The translations under genes and the position numbers were made by a program. The notes below the pieces were generated by a model that saw only the letters and a list, made by a program, of their open reading frames with translations, was not told the DNA's origin and searched no databases. Shown here in pieces: positions 33,407-42,959 of a stretch of DNA of 44,757 nucleotides (position 1 is the first letter of the stretch; every line of letters begins with the position of its first letter). This stretch comes from Pengzhenrongella frigida (lineage in GTDB: Bacteria; Actinomycetota; Actinomycetes; Actinomycetales; Cellulomonadaceae): positions 1-44,757 of the forward strand of contig NZ_SDWW01000039.1 in assembly GCF_004168625.1 (NCBI RefSeq), given 5' to 3'.

Positions 33407-34069
33407 TCAGAGGAAGCCCGGGTCCATCCCCGCCGACCCGTCGCCGACGCCGACGTCGAGGCCAGCCTCGACGTCCGCCCCGGTCCAGGACACCACGTGC
33501 CAGCCCCGGACCGGGTCGCCCTCGAGGATGACTACGCCGGTGTTCGTGAGCGTGTGCGTCGCGGCGAAGGACACGTCGATGTTGCGGGCGCGCGCGGCGG
33601 TCCAGACCCGGATCGCCGCCCCGTGGCTCACCATCAACGCCGTCCGGTCGCCGGCGCCGGCGACCTCGGCGACAACGGCGTCGAACCGCGCGAGGACCTC
33701 GGTGCCGTTCTCGCCGCCGGGCATCCGCCGGGCGAGGTCTCCCGCCGGCCAGGCGAACACCGTCGACAGGTAGCGCTCGACGGACGTCACGTCGCCCCGC
33801 ATCTCGAGCTCCCCGGCGGAGATCTCCCTGATCCCGGCCCGGATGTGGATCGGTAGTCCGAGCGCGCGGGCGAGCGGACCCGCGGTCTGCTGGGCCCGGA
33901 CCAGGCTCGAGGCATAGACCGCGTCAACCAGCTCCGCGGCGAGCTCCGGCCCGAGCGCGGCCGCCTGGGCGTGGCCGAGATCGGTCAGGCCCGGTCCCGG
34001 TTCGGCCGTGTCGAGCAGGTGCTGCACGTTCGAGGGGCTCTGGCCGTGCCGCACGAGGATGAGGCGCAT
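33407..34069 (-). CDS. histidine phosphatase family protein (phosphoglycerate mutase-like)
   Basis: A 220-residue cytoplasmic phosphatase of the histidine phosphatase superfamily. The phosphoacceptor is in the N-terminal MRLILVRHGQSPSN and the second histidine in LMVSHGAAIRVW. The conserved arginine is in ASSLVRAQQTAGPLA. The ATG has AAGGAG seven bases upstream. Substrate cannot be read from the sequence; it may be a sugar phosphate, a nucleotide or a cobalamin or lipid intermediate. It lies between the phenolic lipid locus and an MFS gene on the same strand, 82 bp from the latter. Confidence 0.88.
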   Translation of the reverse strand: MRLILVRHGQSPSNVQHLLDTAEPGPGLTDLGHAQAAALGPELAAELVDAVYASSLVRAQQTAGPLARALGLPIHIRAGIREISAGELEMRGDVTSVERYLSTVFAWPAGDLARRMPGGENGTEVLARFDAVVAEVAGAGDRTALMVSHGAAIRVWTAARARNIDVSFAATHTLTNTGVVILEGDPVRGWHVVSWTGADVEAGLDVGVGDGSAGMDPGFL

Positions 34070-34151
34070 CGTGGACTCCTTCGCTCTGGTCGCGGGGGCG
34101 GGCGGGGGGGGTGGGGCATCGGCCGGGAACGGCCGCGATGCCGAATCGAGT

Positions 34152-35570
34152 TCACTCCTCGAGCACGAGCCCGCGTCGCTCGGGCAGCCGCAGCGCGCCG
34201 AGCGCCGCGACGACGAAGACGGCGGCGAAGACCGCGAACAGGAGCGGGGTACCGCCGAGCTCGCGCAGCGGGGGGACCGCGAGCGGCGCCAGGATCGAGG
34301 CGATCCGGCCGACCCCGGCGGCCGACCCGGAGCCGGTACCGCGCAGGCGGGTCGGGTAGAGCTCGGGGGTGATCGCATAGAGGGCTCCCCACGCGCCGAG
34401 GTTGAAGAACGACAGCAGCATCCCGGCGAGCAGGACCTGGGTCGGGCTGCCCGCGATCGCGAAGAGGCCGGCCGCGCCCGCCGCACCGAGCAGGAAGGCG
34501 GCGAGGGTCGGCCGCCGACCCCAGCGCTCGACCAGGAGCGCGGACACGGCGTACCCGGGCAGCTGGGCCAGGGTGATCACGAGCGTGAACCCGAACGATC
34601 GTACGAGCGACATGCCGGAGGCGTACAGCAGGGTCGGTAGCCAGATGAAGGCGCCGTAGTAGGCGAAGTTCACGGTCAGCCACACGACCCACAGGGCGAG
34701 CGTACGGTCGCGCAGCACGGGCGACCACAGGTCGCGCAGACGGGGCGCGGTCGGTGCGGGATCGGGTGCGGCGGCGGCAGCAGCGGGGGCCGGGGGACTG
34801 CCCGGCGCGGGTGCGTCGTCGGTCCCGAGCCCGGAGCCGGGCCGCACCGGCGGGACGTCGTCGGGCAGGAGACCGGCCGAGGTCTCGAACCGCCGGACCG
34901 TCGCCTCCGCCTCCGCGTGGCGCCCCCGTGCCTCGAGGAAGCGCACCGACTCGGGCAGGCCGCGGCGTACGACGACGGCGTACAGCGCGGGCAGGGCGCC
35001 GAGCGCCAGCGCCCATCGCCAGCCGTTGGCCCCGGAGGGCACGACGAGGAAGCCGATCAGCGCGGCCACGGTCCAGCCGACCGCCCAGAACGCCTCGAGC
35101 GCGACGACCATCCGGCCCCGAATCCGGGGCGGGGCGAACTCGCTCACGAGCGTGGAGGCGACCGGTAGCTCGGCCCCGAGCCCGAGGCCGACGACGAAGC
35201 GCCAGACGATCAGCGACCCGATCGACCACGACAGTGCCGACGCGCCCGTGGCGAGCCCGTACACGAGCAGCGTCAGCGCGAAGACCTGGCGGCGGCCGAC
35301 GCGGTCCGCGAGCAGTCCACCGATCGATGCCCCGAGCGCCATGCCGACGAAGCCGGCCGACGCGATCCAGGAGAGCTCGGCGGGGGAGGCGTTCCAGGTC
35401 ACGGCGAGCTGGGCCAGGACGAACGAGATCAGCCCGACGTCCATCGCGTCGAACGCCCAACCCGCACCCGATCCCAGCAGGAGCCGGCGGTGCTCGCGGG
35501 TGAACGGAAGCGCATCCAGGCGGGCCGTGCGGGTCGTCGAACGGGGACCGGTCTCAGTCGTCGTGGTCAC
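34152..35570 (-). CDS. MFS transporter of the sugar porter/NiaP-like group
   Basis: A major facilitator of about 472 residues with 12 predicted membrane helices. Family motifs are GWAFDAMDVGLISFVLA in helix 1, GGLLADRVGRRQVF (motif A) after helix 2, ALVERWG-type LLVERWGRRPTL after helix 8, and PELYPTRLRGTGSG late in the protein. The helix-1 pattern resembles NiaP and aromatic acid/H+ symporters, so an organic acid or niacin-like substrate is possible but unproven. The central loop has an Ala/Pro-rich stretch. The start chosen is GTG at 35570 (TTTTETGPR); a GTG at 35588 adds six residues. Confidence 0.85.
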   Translation of the reverse strand: MTTTTETGPRSTTRTARLDALPFTREHRRLLLGSGAGWAFDAMDVGLISFVLAQLAVTWNASPAELSWIASAGFVGMALGASIGGLLADRVGRRQVFALTLLVYGLATGASALSWSIGSLIVWRFVVGLGLGAELPVASTLVSEFAPPRIRGRMVVALEAFWAVGWTVAALIGFLVVPSGANGWRWALALGALPALYAVVVRRGLPESVRFLEARGRHAEAEATVRRFETSAGLLPDDVPPVRPGSGLGTDDAPAPGSPPAPAAAAAAPDPAPTAPRLRDLWSPVLRDRTLALWVVWLTVNFAYYGAFIWLPTLLYASGMSLVRSFGFTLVITLAQLPGYAVSALLVERWGRRPTLAAFLLGAAGAAGLFAIAGSPTQVLLAGMLLSFFNLGAWGALYAITPELYPTRLRGTGSGSAAGVGRIASILAPLAVPPLRELGGTPLLFAVFAAVFVVAALGALRLPERRGLVLEE

Positions 35571-35799
35571 GTCGCGCCATGTTGCCACCCTTCGGCCACC
35601 GGGACGCGGTCAGCGCCCCGCCCGCGTCGCCGCGCACCGGCAGTCGAAACCCGCGATCAGCACCAGTCGCACCCAGCAAAGGCCCTCCCCGCGCCGGTCA
35701 GGGGGGCCATTGGTCCGTTGTCGCTCGGCGGATCCCGCGGCAGACTCGCAAGGAACGGGCCGACGACGAGGTCAGCCACGTTCGACGGGAGGCTCAACG

Positions 35800-38520
35800 G
35801 TGGCCGGATACGTTTACGACTTCAGCGCTGGCAACAAGGACATGAAGGATCTGCTCGGTGGCAAAGGCGCCAACCTTGCCGAGATGACGAACCTGGGGCT
35901 GCCGGTACCGCCGGGGTTCACGATCACGACCGAGGCGTGTCGTTCGTACCTGGCGAGCGGTGACGTCCCGCCCGAGCTGCGGGTCGAGGTGACCATGGCG
36001 GTGCGGCGTCTCGAAGACGCCCTGGGCCGGCGGCTGGGCGACTTCCACGAGCCGCTGCTGGTCTCGGTGCGCTCCGGGGCGAAGTTCTCCATGCCCGGCA
36101 TGATGGACACCGTCCTGAACATCGGGCTCAACGACGCATCCGTGCAGGGCCTGGCGCAGTACTCCGACGACGAGCGGTTCGCGTGGGACTCCTACCGCCG
36201 CCTGATCCAGATGTTCGGCAAGACCGTCCTCGGCATCGACGGCGACCTGTTCGCCGACGCGCTGGACAAGGCGAAGGCGGCCCGCGGCGTCACGAGCGAC
36301 GTCGACCTGTCCGCCTCCGACCTGCAGACGCTGGTCGCACAGTTCAAGGCCATCGTGCTGGACGTGTCCGGCCGGGAGTTCCCGCAGCACCCGCGCGAGC
36401 AGCTCGACCTGGCGATCGTCTCCGTGTTCGAGTCCTGGAACACCGATCGCGCGAAGATGTACCGCCGCCGCGAGCGCATCCCCAACGACCTGGGCACCGC
36501 CGTCAACGTGATGTCCATGGTGTTCGGCAACCTCGGCGCCACGTCCGGAACCGGCGTGTGCTTCACCCGGGACCCGTCCACCGGCGTGGCCGGCGTCTAC
36601 GGCGACTACCTGTCGAACGCGCAGGGCGAGGACGTCGTGGCCGGCATCCGGAACACGCTCACCCTGGCGGACTTCGAGGAGCTGGACCCGGCCGCCTACG
36701 CCGATCTCACGCTCGCGATGCGGCGCCTCGAGACCCACTACCGCGACCTGTGCGACATCGAGTTCACCGTCGAGCGCGGCAAGCTGTGGATGCTGCAGAC
36801 CCGCGTCGGCAAGCGGACGGCCGCGGCGGCGTTCCGCATCGCGACCCAGCTCGTCGACGAGCACCTCATCACGATGGACGAGGCGCTGGAGCGGGTGACC
36901 GGGGCCCAGCTGAGCAAGCTCATGTTCCCGCAGTTCGACTTCCGGTCCGAGAAGGTGCTGCTGGCCAACGGCATGGCGGCGTCGCCCGGTGCGGCCGTCG
37001 GTGCTGCGGTGTTCGACTCGGTCACGGCGCAGAAGTGGAAGGCGGAGGGCAAGGACGTGATCCTGGTCCGCCGGGAGACCAACCCGGACGACCTCGGCGG
37101 CATGATCGCCTCGGTGGGCGTGCTCACCTCCCGTGGCGGCAAGACGTCGCACGCGGCGGTCGTCGCCCGCGGCATGGGCACGACCTGCGTGGTCGGCGCC
37201 GACGACATCGTGGTCAACGCGGTGGAGCGGGTCTTCACCGCCGGCGGGCACATGGTGGCCGAAGGCGACACGATCGCCATCGACGGGAGCACCGGCGAGG
37301 TGTTCCTGGGCGACGTCGCCGTGGTCCCCTCCCCGGTGGCGCACTACCTGGAGCACGGGCTCGAGGCCGCGATCGACGCGGCCGGGGACGACTCGGAGAT
37401 CATCGACCTCGTCGAGGCCGTCGACCGGATCCTCACCCACGCGGACTCGGTCCGCCGTCTGCACGTGCACGCCAACGCCGACACGGCGGAGGACGCCCGG
37501 CGTGCCCGGTCGCTGAACGCGCAGGGCATCGGGCTGTGCCGCACCGAGCACATGTTCCTCGGCGATCGTCGGGTCATGATCGAGCGCGTCATCCTCGCCG
37601 TCGAGCCCGCGGAGAAGCAGGCCGCGTTCGACGCCCTCCTGCCGCTGCAGCGGGCGGACTTCACCGAGCTGCTCGAGGTGATGGACGGACTGCCGACGAC
37701 GATCCGATTGATCGACCCGCCGCTGCACGAGTTCCTGCCCGACCACACCGACCTCGCGGTCAAGGTGGCGCTGGCCCAGGCGCGCGGCGAGGCCGACGAG
37801 CACGACCTCGCGCTGCTCGCCGCGGTCCAGCGGATGCGGGAGGCCAACCCGATGCTCGGCCTGCGCGGGGTTCGCCTCGGGCTGGTCATCCCGGGGCTGT
37901 TCGCCCTCCAGATCCGCGCGGTCGCTGAAGCCGTCGCGGCGAGGCTGCTCGCCGGCGGGGATCCGCACGCCGAGATCATGGTGCCCCTCGTCGCCTCGGT
38001 GATGGAGCTGCATCTGGTGCGCGACCAGGCCCTCGAGATCATCCGGGAGGTCGGCGAGGAGGCGGGCGTCACGCTCCACATCCCGGTCGGCACGATGATC
38101 GAGCTGCCCCGGGCGTGCCTCACCGCCGATCGCATCGCCGAGGCCGCCGAGTTCTTCTCGTTCGGCACGAACGACCTGACCCAGACGACCTGGGGCTTCT
38201 CCCGCGACGACGTCGAGGGCGCGTTCTTCGACGAGTACACCTCGCTCGGTGTGCTCGCCGTGTCGCCGTTCGAGTCCGTCGACACCCGTGGTGTGGGTCG
38301 CCTGATCCGCATCGCCGTCGAGGAGGGCCGCAAGGTCCGCCCCGAGCTGATGATCGGGGTGTGCGGGGAGCACGGCGGGGACCCGGAGTCGATCCACTTC
38401 TTCCACGAAGCCGGCCTCGACTACGTCTCCTGCTCGCCGTTCCGTGTGCCGATCGCTCGGCTCGAAGCCGGGCGGGCGCAGGTCGCCGCGCCGGGGCTCG
38501 GATCGGGCGACAGCCGCTGA
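35800..38520 (+). CDS. ppdK: PpdK, pyruvate phosphate dikinase
   Basis: A 906-residue enzyme that interconverts pyruvate, ATP and Pi with phosphoenolpyruvate, AMP and PPi. Order: ATP-grasp domain (1-340; GGKGANLAEMTNLGLPVPPG, SVRSGAKFSMPGMMDTVLNIG as separate blocks), swivelling domain with the phosphohistidine H451 in GGKTSHAAVVARG, and the PEP/pyruvate barrel (500-880; GLCRTEHMFLG, C855 in GVCGEHGGDP). The GTG start is preceded by GGGAGG. In actinobacteria it supports PPi-linked glycolysis or gluconeogenesis. The 230 bases upstream hold no gene; a GGCCCTCCCC/GGGGGGCC pairing near 35690 is the only structure I noticed. A strong hairpin follows. Confidence 0.97.
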   Translation: MAGYVYDFSAGNKDMKDLLGGKGANLAEMTNLGLPVPPGFTITTEACRSYLASGDVPPELRVEVTMAVRRLEDALGRRLGDFHEPLLVSVRSGAKFSMPGMMDTVLNIGLNDASVQGLAQYSDDERFAWDSYRRLIQMFGKTVLGIDGDLFADALDKAKAARGVTSDVDLSASDLQTLVAQFKAIVLDVSGREFPQHPREQLDLAIVSVFESWNTDRAKMYRRRERIPNDLGTAVNVMSMVFGNLGATSGTGVCFTRDPSTGVAGVYGDYLSNAQGEDVVAGIRNTLTLADFEELDPAAYADLTLAMRRLETHYRDLCDIEFTVERGKLWMLQTRVGKRTAAAAFRIATQLVDEHLITMDEALERVTGAQLSKLMFPQFDFRSEKVLLANGMAASPGAAVGAAVFDSVTAQKWKAEGKDVILVRRETNPDDLGGMIASVGVLTSRGGKTSHAAVVARGMGTTCVVGADDIVVNAVERVFTAGGHMVAEGDTIAIDGSTGEVFLGDVAVVPSPVAHYLEHGLEAAIDAAGDDSEIIDLVEAVDRILTHADSVRRLHVHANADTAEDARRARSLNAQGIGLCRTEHMFLGDRRVMIERVILAVEPAEKQAAFDALLPLQRADFTELLEVMDGLPTTIRLIDPPLHEFLPDHTDLAVKVALAQARGEADEHDLALLAAVQRMREANPMLGLRGVRLGLVIPGLFALQIRAVAEAVAARLLAGGDPHAEIMVPLVASVMELHLVRDQALEIIREVGEEAGVTLHIPVGTMIELPRACLTADRIAEAAEFFSFGTNDLTQTTWGFSRDDVEGAFFDEYTSLGVLAVSPFESVDTRGVGRLIRIAVEEGRKVRPELMIGVCGEHGGDPESIHFFHEAGLDYVSCSPFRVPIARLEAGRAQVAAPGLGSGDSR

Positions 38521-38542
38521 GCTGTCGGCAGGGTGGGCTGAA

Positions 38543-38596
38543 CGAGCCACGGGCCACGGGCCGCGCACCGGAGACGGTGTCGCGGCCCGTGGCTCG
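38543..38596. terminator. bidirectional hairpin between ppdK and mog-like gene
   Basis: GCCACGGGCCGCG (38553-38565) pairs perfectly with CGCGGCCCGTGGC (38581-38593), with an inner CACC/GGTG stem and a short loop. An upstream CGAGCCACGGGCC offers an alternative left arm. It lies between convergent stops and probably ends both transcripts. Confidence 0.82.
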
Positions 38597-38610
38597 TGTG
38601 CGCAGCGCCG

Positions 38611-39123
38611 TCAGTGGTGGTCGCCGCCGGCGAGCTGATCGAGCAGGTGGGGGAGCAGGGGGATCAGGGTCGCCAGGCCCTGTTCGACCGCTGCGGGCGA
38701 GCCGGGCAGGTTGACCACGACGGCGCCGTTCGCCGTCACGCCGGCAAGGCCGCGCGAGAGCACCGCGGTGGGCACATGCCGGGACCCTTCGCGCCGCAGC
38801 GCCTCGGCGAGCCCCGGCAGCTCACGGGCCAGCAGACCGACGGTGCCCTCGGGGGTGAGATCACGGGGCGCGACGCCGGTACCGCCGGACGTCACGACGA
38901 GCTCCGCGCCGTCGGCCAGTGCCGCGCCCAGCGCACCCGCCACGGACTCCGCGCCGTCGGGCACGACCCGGACGGGGCCCACCTGGAAACCGGCCGCCGC
39001 GAGCAGCTCGGCGGCGCGCGGCCCGGAGCGATCCGTCGCGGCTCCCGTCGAGCACCGGTCGGACACGACGATGACGACGGTGCGGACCGCACGGTCAGGA
39101 CTCTCGGGGTGGGGCACCGGCAC
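38611..39123 (-). CDS. MoaB/Mog-family molybdopterin biosynthesis protein
   Basis: A 170-residue MoCF-domain protein, expected to adenylate molybdopterin before molybdenum insertion. Family blocks are TVVIVVSDRCSTG, the active-site loop LVVTSGGTGVAPRDLTPEGT, and VVVNLPGSPAAVEQGL. The GTG at 39123 is preferred because homology begins about 17 residues later; an upstream frame is Arg/Cys-rich and not convincing. No other molybdenum cofactor genes are in the window. It converges on ppdK. Confidence 0.9.
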   Translation of the reverse strand: MPVPHPESPDRAVRTVVIVVSDRCSTGAATDRSGPRAAELLAAAGFQVGPVRVVPDGAESVAGALGAALADGAELVVTSGGTGVAPRDLTPEGTVGLLARELPGLAEALRREGSRHVPTAVLSRGLAGVTANGAVVVNLPGSPAAVEQGLATLIPLLPHLLDQLAGGDHH

Positions 39124-39291
39124 ACGGTACCGGCCGCAGGGGGTCCATCGACGGCACCCCGTCCCGCATGGCGAGGGGCGGGAGCGCGCCTGACGGTAGG
39201 GGCGCTGCACTCACACAGATCCGGCGGGTGAGAGGATCTTGGTCGCCGCCGGGCCGCTCACAACCGGTCCGGTCCCGCCGATGAGGAAGAC

Positions 39292-41646
39292 ATGGGCCTG
39301 CCGATGACGACATGGCGTCGCTATGTACTCGCCGGCCTCCCGGCCGCCGTGGCCTGCGCCCTGCTGCCGATCGGGATCGGCCGCGATCTCGTCTACTGCT
39401 CGATCGCCGCGACCGGCACGGTCGCGATCATCGTCGGAGTTCGCCGACACCGCCCAGATCGTGCGATCGCGTGGTACCTGATGGCTTTCGGTATCGCGTC
39501 CTGGGTCGCCGGGGACGGGTTGTACTCCTGGTACGAGCACGTGGTCGCGGTGGCCCCGTTCCCCTCGTGGGCGGACGTCCTGTACCTCGCCGCGTACCCG
39601 CTGTTCGCCGCCGGCCTGCTGATCCTGCTGCGGAGCAAGGGGCCCGAACGCTGGCCGACGGCCGTCCTCGACAGCGCGATCCTCACGGTGGCCCTGGGCC
39701 TGCTGTCGTGGGTCTTCCTGATCGAACCGACCTGGGCGGTCAACGGCACCCCGCTCGTCGAGCGGTTGATCGCGGTCGCCTACCCGATTGCGGACGGGCT
39801 GCTCTTCGCCATCCTGATCCGTCTTGCCATGGGCGCGAAGCTGGCGCAGCACAACCCCGCGCTGCGCCTCCTGGCGGCCTCGGTCGCCGCTCTGGTCGCG
39901 GCCGACATCCTGTTCGAGCTGTCGACCTTCGTGCCCGTGATCGCCGAGAACGACACGGCGATCGACCCGATCTGGCTCGCCGCCTACGTGCTCTGGGGCG
40001 CCGCCGCGCTGCACCCGGCGATGCGCACCCTGTCGTCGCCGTCCACCGACCGGGCCTCCGTCGCCGACGGGAACCCGCTCATCGCGTTCGCGGCTGCGCT
40101 CCTGATCGGTCCCGCCATCCTCCTGGGGGAGGTGCTCGCCGCTGCCCGGCCGCATGTGGGGGCGGTCGTGTGCGCCTCGGGCTTCATGGTGCCGCTCGTC
40201 CTCGTGCGGATGACCCGCCTGGTGCACCTGCTCACGAACCAGACGCGCCGGCTGGGTGAGCTCGCTGACACGGACTTCGTCACCGGCCTGGCGAATCGGC
40301 GCAAGTTCGCCGACGCGGTGGGGGAGCACCTCGCGACGGGTGCCGACCGTGCCGCAGCACCCACAGCGGGCCTGCTGCTCATCGACCTCGAGCGGTTCAC
40401 CGAGATCGAGGAGACGCTGGGGCACCTGACCGGCGACGCGATCTTGCGCGCCGTGGGGGCCCGGCTGGCCGCACTGGCGGGCGCCAACGCTCTGATCGCC
40501 CGGTTGAGCGGTGACTCGTTCGGAGTGCTCGACTGCTCGATCACCTCGGCGACCTCCGCCGTCGAGGCGGCGGCGCGGATCCGCAGCGGGCTGGAGCTGC
40601 CCCTCGAGCTGATCGAGCTGAGCGTCTCGGTCGAGGTGAGCGTCGGGGTGGTGCTCCTGCCCGACGACGGGTCCGAGACCGCCGTCGTGCTCCGCCGGGC
40701 CGACGTCGCCCTGTCGGCGGCAAAGGAGCGGCCCGGCCGGACGGCGCGCTACGGGGTCGAGATGGAGACCGGCGGCAACCTGGCGCCCTCGCTCATCGGG
40801 GAGCTGCGCGGAGCGCTCGATCGCGGCGAGATCGTGCTGCACTACCAGCCTCAGGTCGAGGTGCGCACCGGCCGGGTCCTCGGCGTGGAGGCGCTCGCCC
40901 GCTGGCAGCACCCCGAGCACGGCCTGCTCGGGCCGGACTCGTTCATCGCCGCGGCCGAGCGGACCGGCATCATCGGGCCCCTCACGCAGTACGTCCTCGA
41001 CCGGGCACTGGCCCAGTGCGCGATCTGGCGGCGAGCCGGGCTCCCGCTGACGGTCGCCGTCAACCTGTCGGTGCGCAACCTGCTCGACCCGGGCCTCGTC
41101 GACGACGTTCGCGCCGCCCTCTCCCGCCACGGCCTCGAGGCGAACGTCCTCGAGCTCGAGATCACCGAGGGCACCGCGATGGTCGATCCGCGCCGCTCCT
41201 TGCAGGTGCTCGGGACCTTGGCGGACATGGGGGTGCTGCTCTCTATCGACGACTACGGCACCGGCCACAGTTCGCTGGCATACCTGCAGCGCCTTCCCGT
41301 GCGTCGCCTGAAGATCGACCGGTCGTTCGTCACCGGGCTCGTGGACGACGAGCCGAGCGCGGCCATCGTGCGCTCGACCATCGAGCTGGCGCGGCACCTC
41401 GGGCTCGACGTCGTCGCCGAGGGAGTGGAAGACGACGTGACCCTGCTCCGGCTCCACGCCATGGCGTGCTTCGCCGTGCAGGGCTTCGGCCTCGGGCGGC
41501 CCGTACCACCGCTGCTGCTCCCGGACCTCGTCGACCAGATCGAGGCAAGGGTTCCCGACGTCGTGCGCGGGCTCGGCGTCGTCGACATGGCCGCCGGCAC
41601 TGCCCGAGCCGTCCAGAGTCGTCCGAGCCAGGTCCTTCGCGCATAG
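39292..41646 (+). CDS. membrane GGDEF-EAL protein with degenerate GGDEF, likely c-di-GMP phosphodiesterase
   Basis: A 784-residue protein with about nine N-terminal membrane helices (1-310), a GGDEF domain (about 320-480) and an EAL domain (about 500-760). The GGDEF signature reads SGDSF near residue 406, so cyclase activity is unlikely. The EAL active site looks intact: E533 in VEALARW, VNLSVRNL, LEITEG, IDDYGTGHSS, KIDRSF, AEGVED and VQGFG. It should hydrolyse c-di-GMP in response to a membrane signal. The ATG has GAGGAAG upstream. A 14-bp minisatellite begins at its stop codon. Confidence 0.92.
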   Translation: MGLPMTTWRRYVLAGLPAAVACALLPIGIGRDLVYCSIAATGTVAIIVGVRRHRPDRAIAWYLMAFGIASWVAGDGLYSWYEHVVAVAPFPSWADVLYLAAYPLFAAGLLILLRSKGPERWPTAVLDSAILTVALGLLSWVFLIEPTWAVNGTPLVERLIAVAYPIADGLLFAILIRLAMGAKLAQHNPALRLLAASVAALVAADILFELSTFVPVIAENDTAIDPIWLAAYVLWGAAALHPAMRTLSSPSTDRASVADGNPLIAFAAALLIGPAILLGEVLAAARPHVGAVVCASGFMVPLVLVRMTRLVHLLTNQTRRLGELADTDFVTGLANRRKFADAVGEHLATGADRAAAPTAGLLLIDLERFTEIEETLGHLTGDAILRAVGARLAALAGANALIARLSGDSFGVLDCSITSATSAVEAAARIRSGLELPLELIELSVSVEVSVGVVLLPDDGSETAVVLRRADVALSAAKERPGRTARYGVEMETGGNLAPSLIGELRGALDRGEIVLHYQPQVEVRTGRVLGVEALARWQHPEHGLLGPDSFIAAAERTGIIGPLTQYVLDRALAQCAIWRRAGLPLTVAVNLSVRNLLDPGLVDDVRAALSRHGLEANVLELEITEGTAMVDPRRSLQVLGTLADMGVLLSIDDYGTGHSSLAYLQRLPVRRLKIDRSFVTGLVDDEPSAAIVRSTIELARHLGLDVVAEGVEDDVTLLRLHAMACFAVQGFGLGRPVPPLLLPDLVDQIEARVPDVVRGLGVVDMAAGTARAVQSRPSQVLRA

Positions 41647-41757
41647 CCGTTCACGCATCGCCGTTCGCGCGTCGCCGTTCGCGCGTCGCCGTTCGCGCGT
41701 CGCCGTTCGCGCGTCGCCGTTCGCGCGTCGCCGTTTGCGCGTCGCCGCTCGCGAGCC
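41646..41757. repeat. 14-bp tandem repeat (minisatellite), eight units
   Basis: Eight consecutive 14-bp units starting at 41646 with consensus GCCGTTCGCGCGTC. Units 2-6 are identical, unit 1 has two changes, unit 7 one change and unit 8 several. The array fills the gap between the EAL stop codon and the ligase gene. The unit is not a multiple of three. Copy number may vary between strains. Confidence 0.95.
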
Positions 41758-41783
41758 CGTCCGCCGCGCGCGAGACTGACGCG

Positions 41784-42887
41784 ATGGACCTGCCTGTGAT
41801 GCCGCCGATCGACCCGATGCTGGCCAAGTCGGTGCCCCAGATCCCTGCAGGACAGCGATACGAGCCCAAGTGGGACGGGTTCCGGGCAGTCATCTTCCGC
41901 GACGGCAGTGCGGTGGAGATCGGGAGTCGGAACACCCGATCGATCGCCCGATACTTCCCCGAGGTAGTCGCCTCCGCCCTGGCGCACCTGCCGTCCCGCT
42001 GCGTGCTCGACGGCGAGATCGTCGTCCCGAGTGCCACCACGACCGGTCTGGATTTCGAGGCGCTGCTGCAACGGATCCACCCGGCGGCATCGCGCGTCGA
42101 GATGCTCGCACGCACGACGCCGGCCTTGTTCGTCGCGTTCGACCTGCTCGCCCTGGACGATGACGCGCTGATGTCCCGTCCGCTGGCCGCGCGGCGCGCA
42201 CTCCTCGAGGACGCGCTCGCCCGGTCGGTCGGCGCGGGCACGGCGACGGGCGAGGCCGCGGCCGTCCACCTCACTCCTCAGACCGAGGATCCCGACCTCG
42301 CCGCCCAGTGGTTCGAGCGCTTCGAGGGCGCAGGTCTCGACGGAGTGGTCGCCAAACGAGCCGACGGGCCGTACCTGCCGGGCAAGCGGGGCTGGGCGAA
42401 GATCAAGCACGACCGGACCGCGGACTGCGTCGTCGCCGGCTACCGCGTGCACACCTCCGGCCCGGATGCGATCGGGTCGCTCCTGCTCGGCCTGCACACC
42501 GACGAGGGCGAGCTCGCCTCGGTCGGCGTCATCGGCGCGTTCCCGATGGCTCGTCGGCGCGAGCTCTTCGCCGAGCTGCAGCCGCTGCGCACCGAGCTGG
42601 CCGGTCACCCATGGGCCGCGGCGCTCGAGAGCGGTACCCGCACCCCGCGGGAGGCGGAGACGAGCCGGTGGAACCGCGGCAAGGACCTGTCCTTCGTCCC
42701 GCTCCGCCCCGAGCGCGTCGTCGAGGTCGCGTACGACCACATGGAAGGCACTCGCTTTCGGCACACGGCGCAGTTCCGTCGTTGGCGCCCGGACCGTGAC
42801 CCCGACTCGTGCACGTTCGCGCAGCTCGAGGAGCCGGTGAGCTTCGCACTTGCCGACGTCTTGAGCGCCGGACGCCCCTCGTCGTAG
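41784..42887 (+). CDS. LigC-like ATP-dependent DNA ligase
   Basis: A 367-residue ATP-dependent DNA ligase. The adenylated lysine is K29 in YEPKWDGFRA (motif I). Further motifs are IGSRNTRSIARYFPE (III-like), CVLDGEIVVP, AGLDGVVAKRADGPY (IV) and GWAKIKHDRTADCV (V). An OB-fold domain occupies the C-terminal third. Length and layout fit mycobacterial LigC, used in base-excision and short-patch repair. No Ku or LigD polymerase gene is adjacent. The ATG is 26 bases after the minisatellite. An AlkA-like glycosylase gene lies downstream. Confidence 0.92.
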   Translation: MDLPVMPPIDPMLAKSVPQIPAGQRYEPKWDGFRAVIFRDGSAVEIGSRNTRSIARYFPEVVASALAHLPSRCVLDGEIVVPSATTTGLDFEALLQRIHPAASRVEMLARTTPALFVAFDLLALDDDALMSRPLAARRALLEDALARSVGAGTATGEAAAVHLTPQTEDPDLAAQWFERFEGAGLDGVVAKRADGPYLPGKRGWAKIKHDRTADCVVAGYRVHTSGPDAIGSLLLGLHTDEGELASVGVIGAFPMARRRELFAELQPLRTELAGHPWAAALESGTRTPREAETSRWNRGKDLSFVPLRPERVVEVAYDHMEGTRFRHTAQFRRWRPDRDPDSCTFAQLEEPVSFALADVLSAGRPSS

Positions 42888-42959
42888 CTCGTCGGACAGA
42901 GCTGGGTAGTCCCAGATGCGCGCCCCTCGCCGCGGTGTCAGCGTGGAGCTAGCAGGGAG

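Noticed and set aside
35589-35799. Riboswitch or small RNA upstream of ppdK
   Set aside because: Only a weak GC-rich pairing near 35690 is visible and no conserved aptamer blocks were found.
35794-38568. Long minus-strand frame opposite ppdK
   Set aside because: Shadow of PpdK, which has intact catalytic His and Cys motifs.
41646-41757. CRISPR array interpretation of the short repeats
   Set aside because: Units are 14 bp and directly adjacent with no unique spacers, and no cas genes are present.
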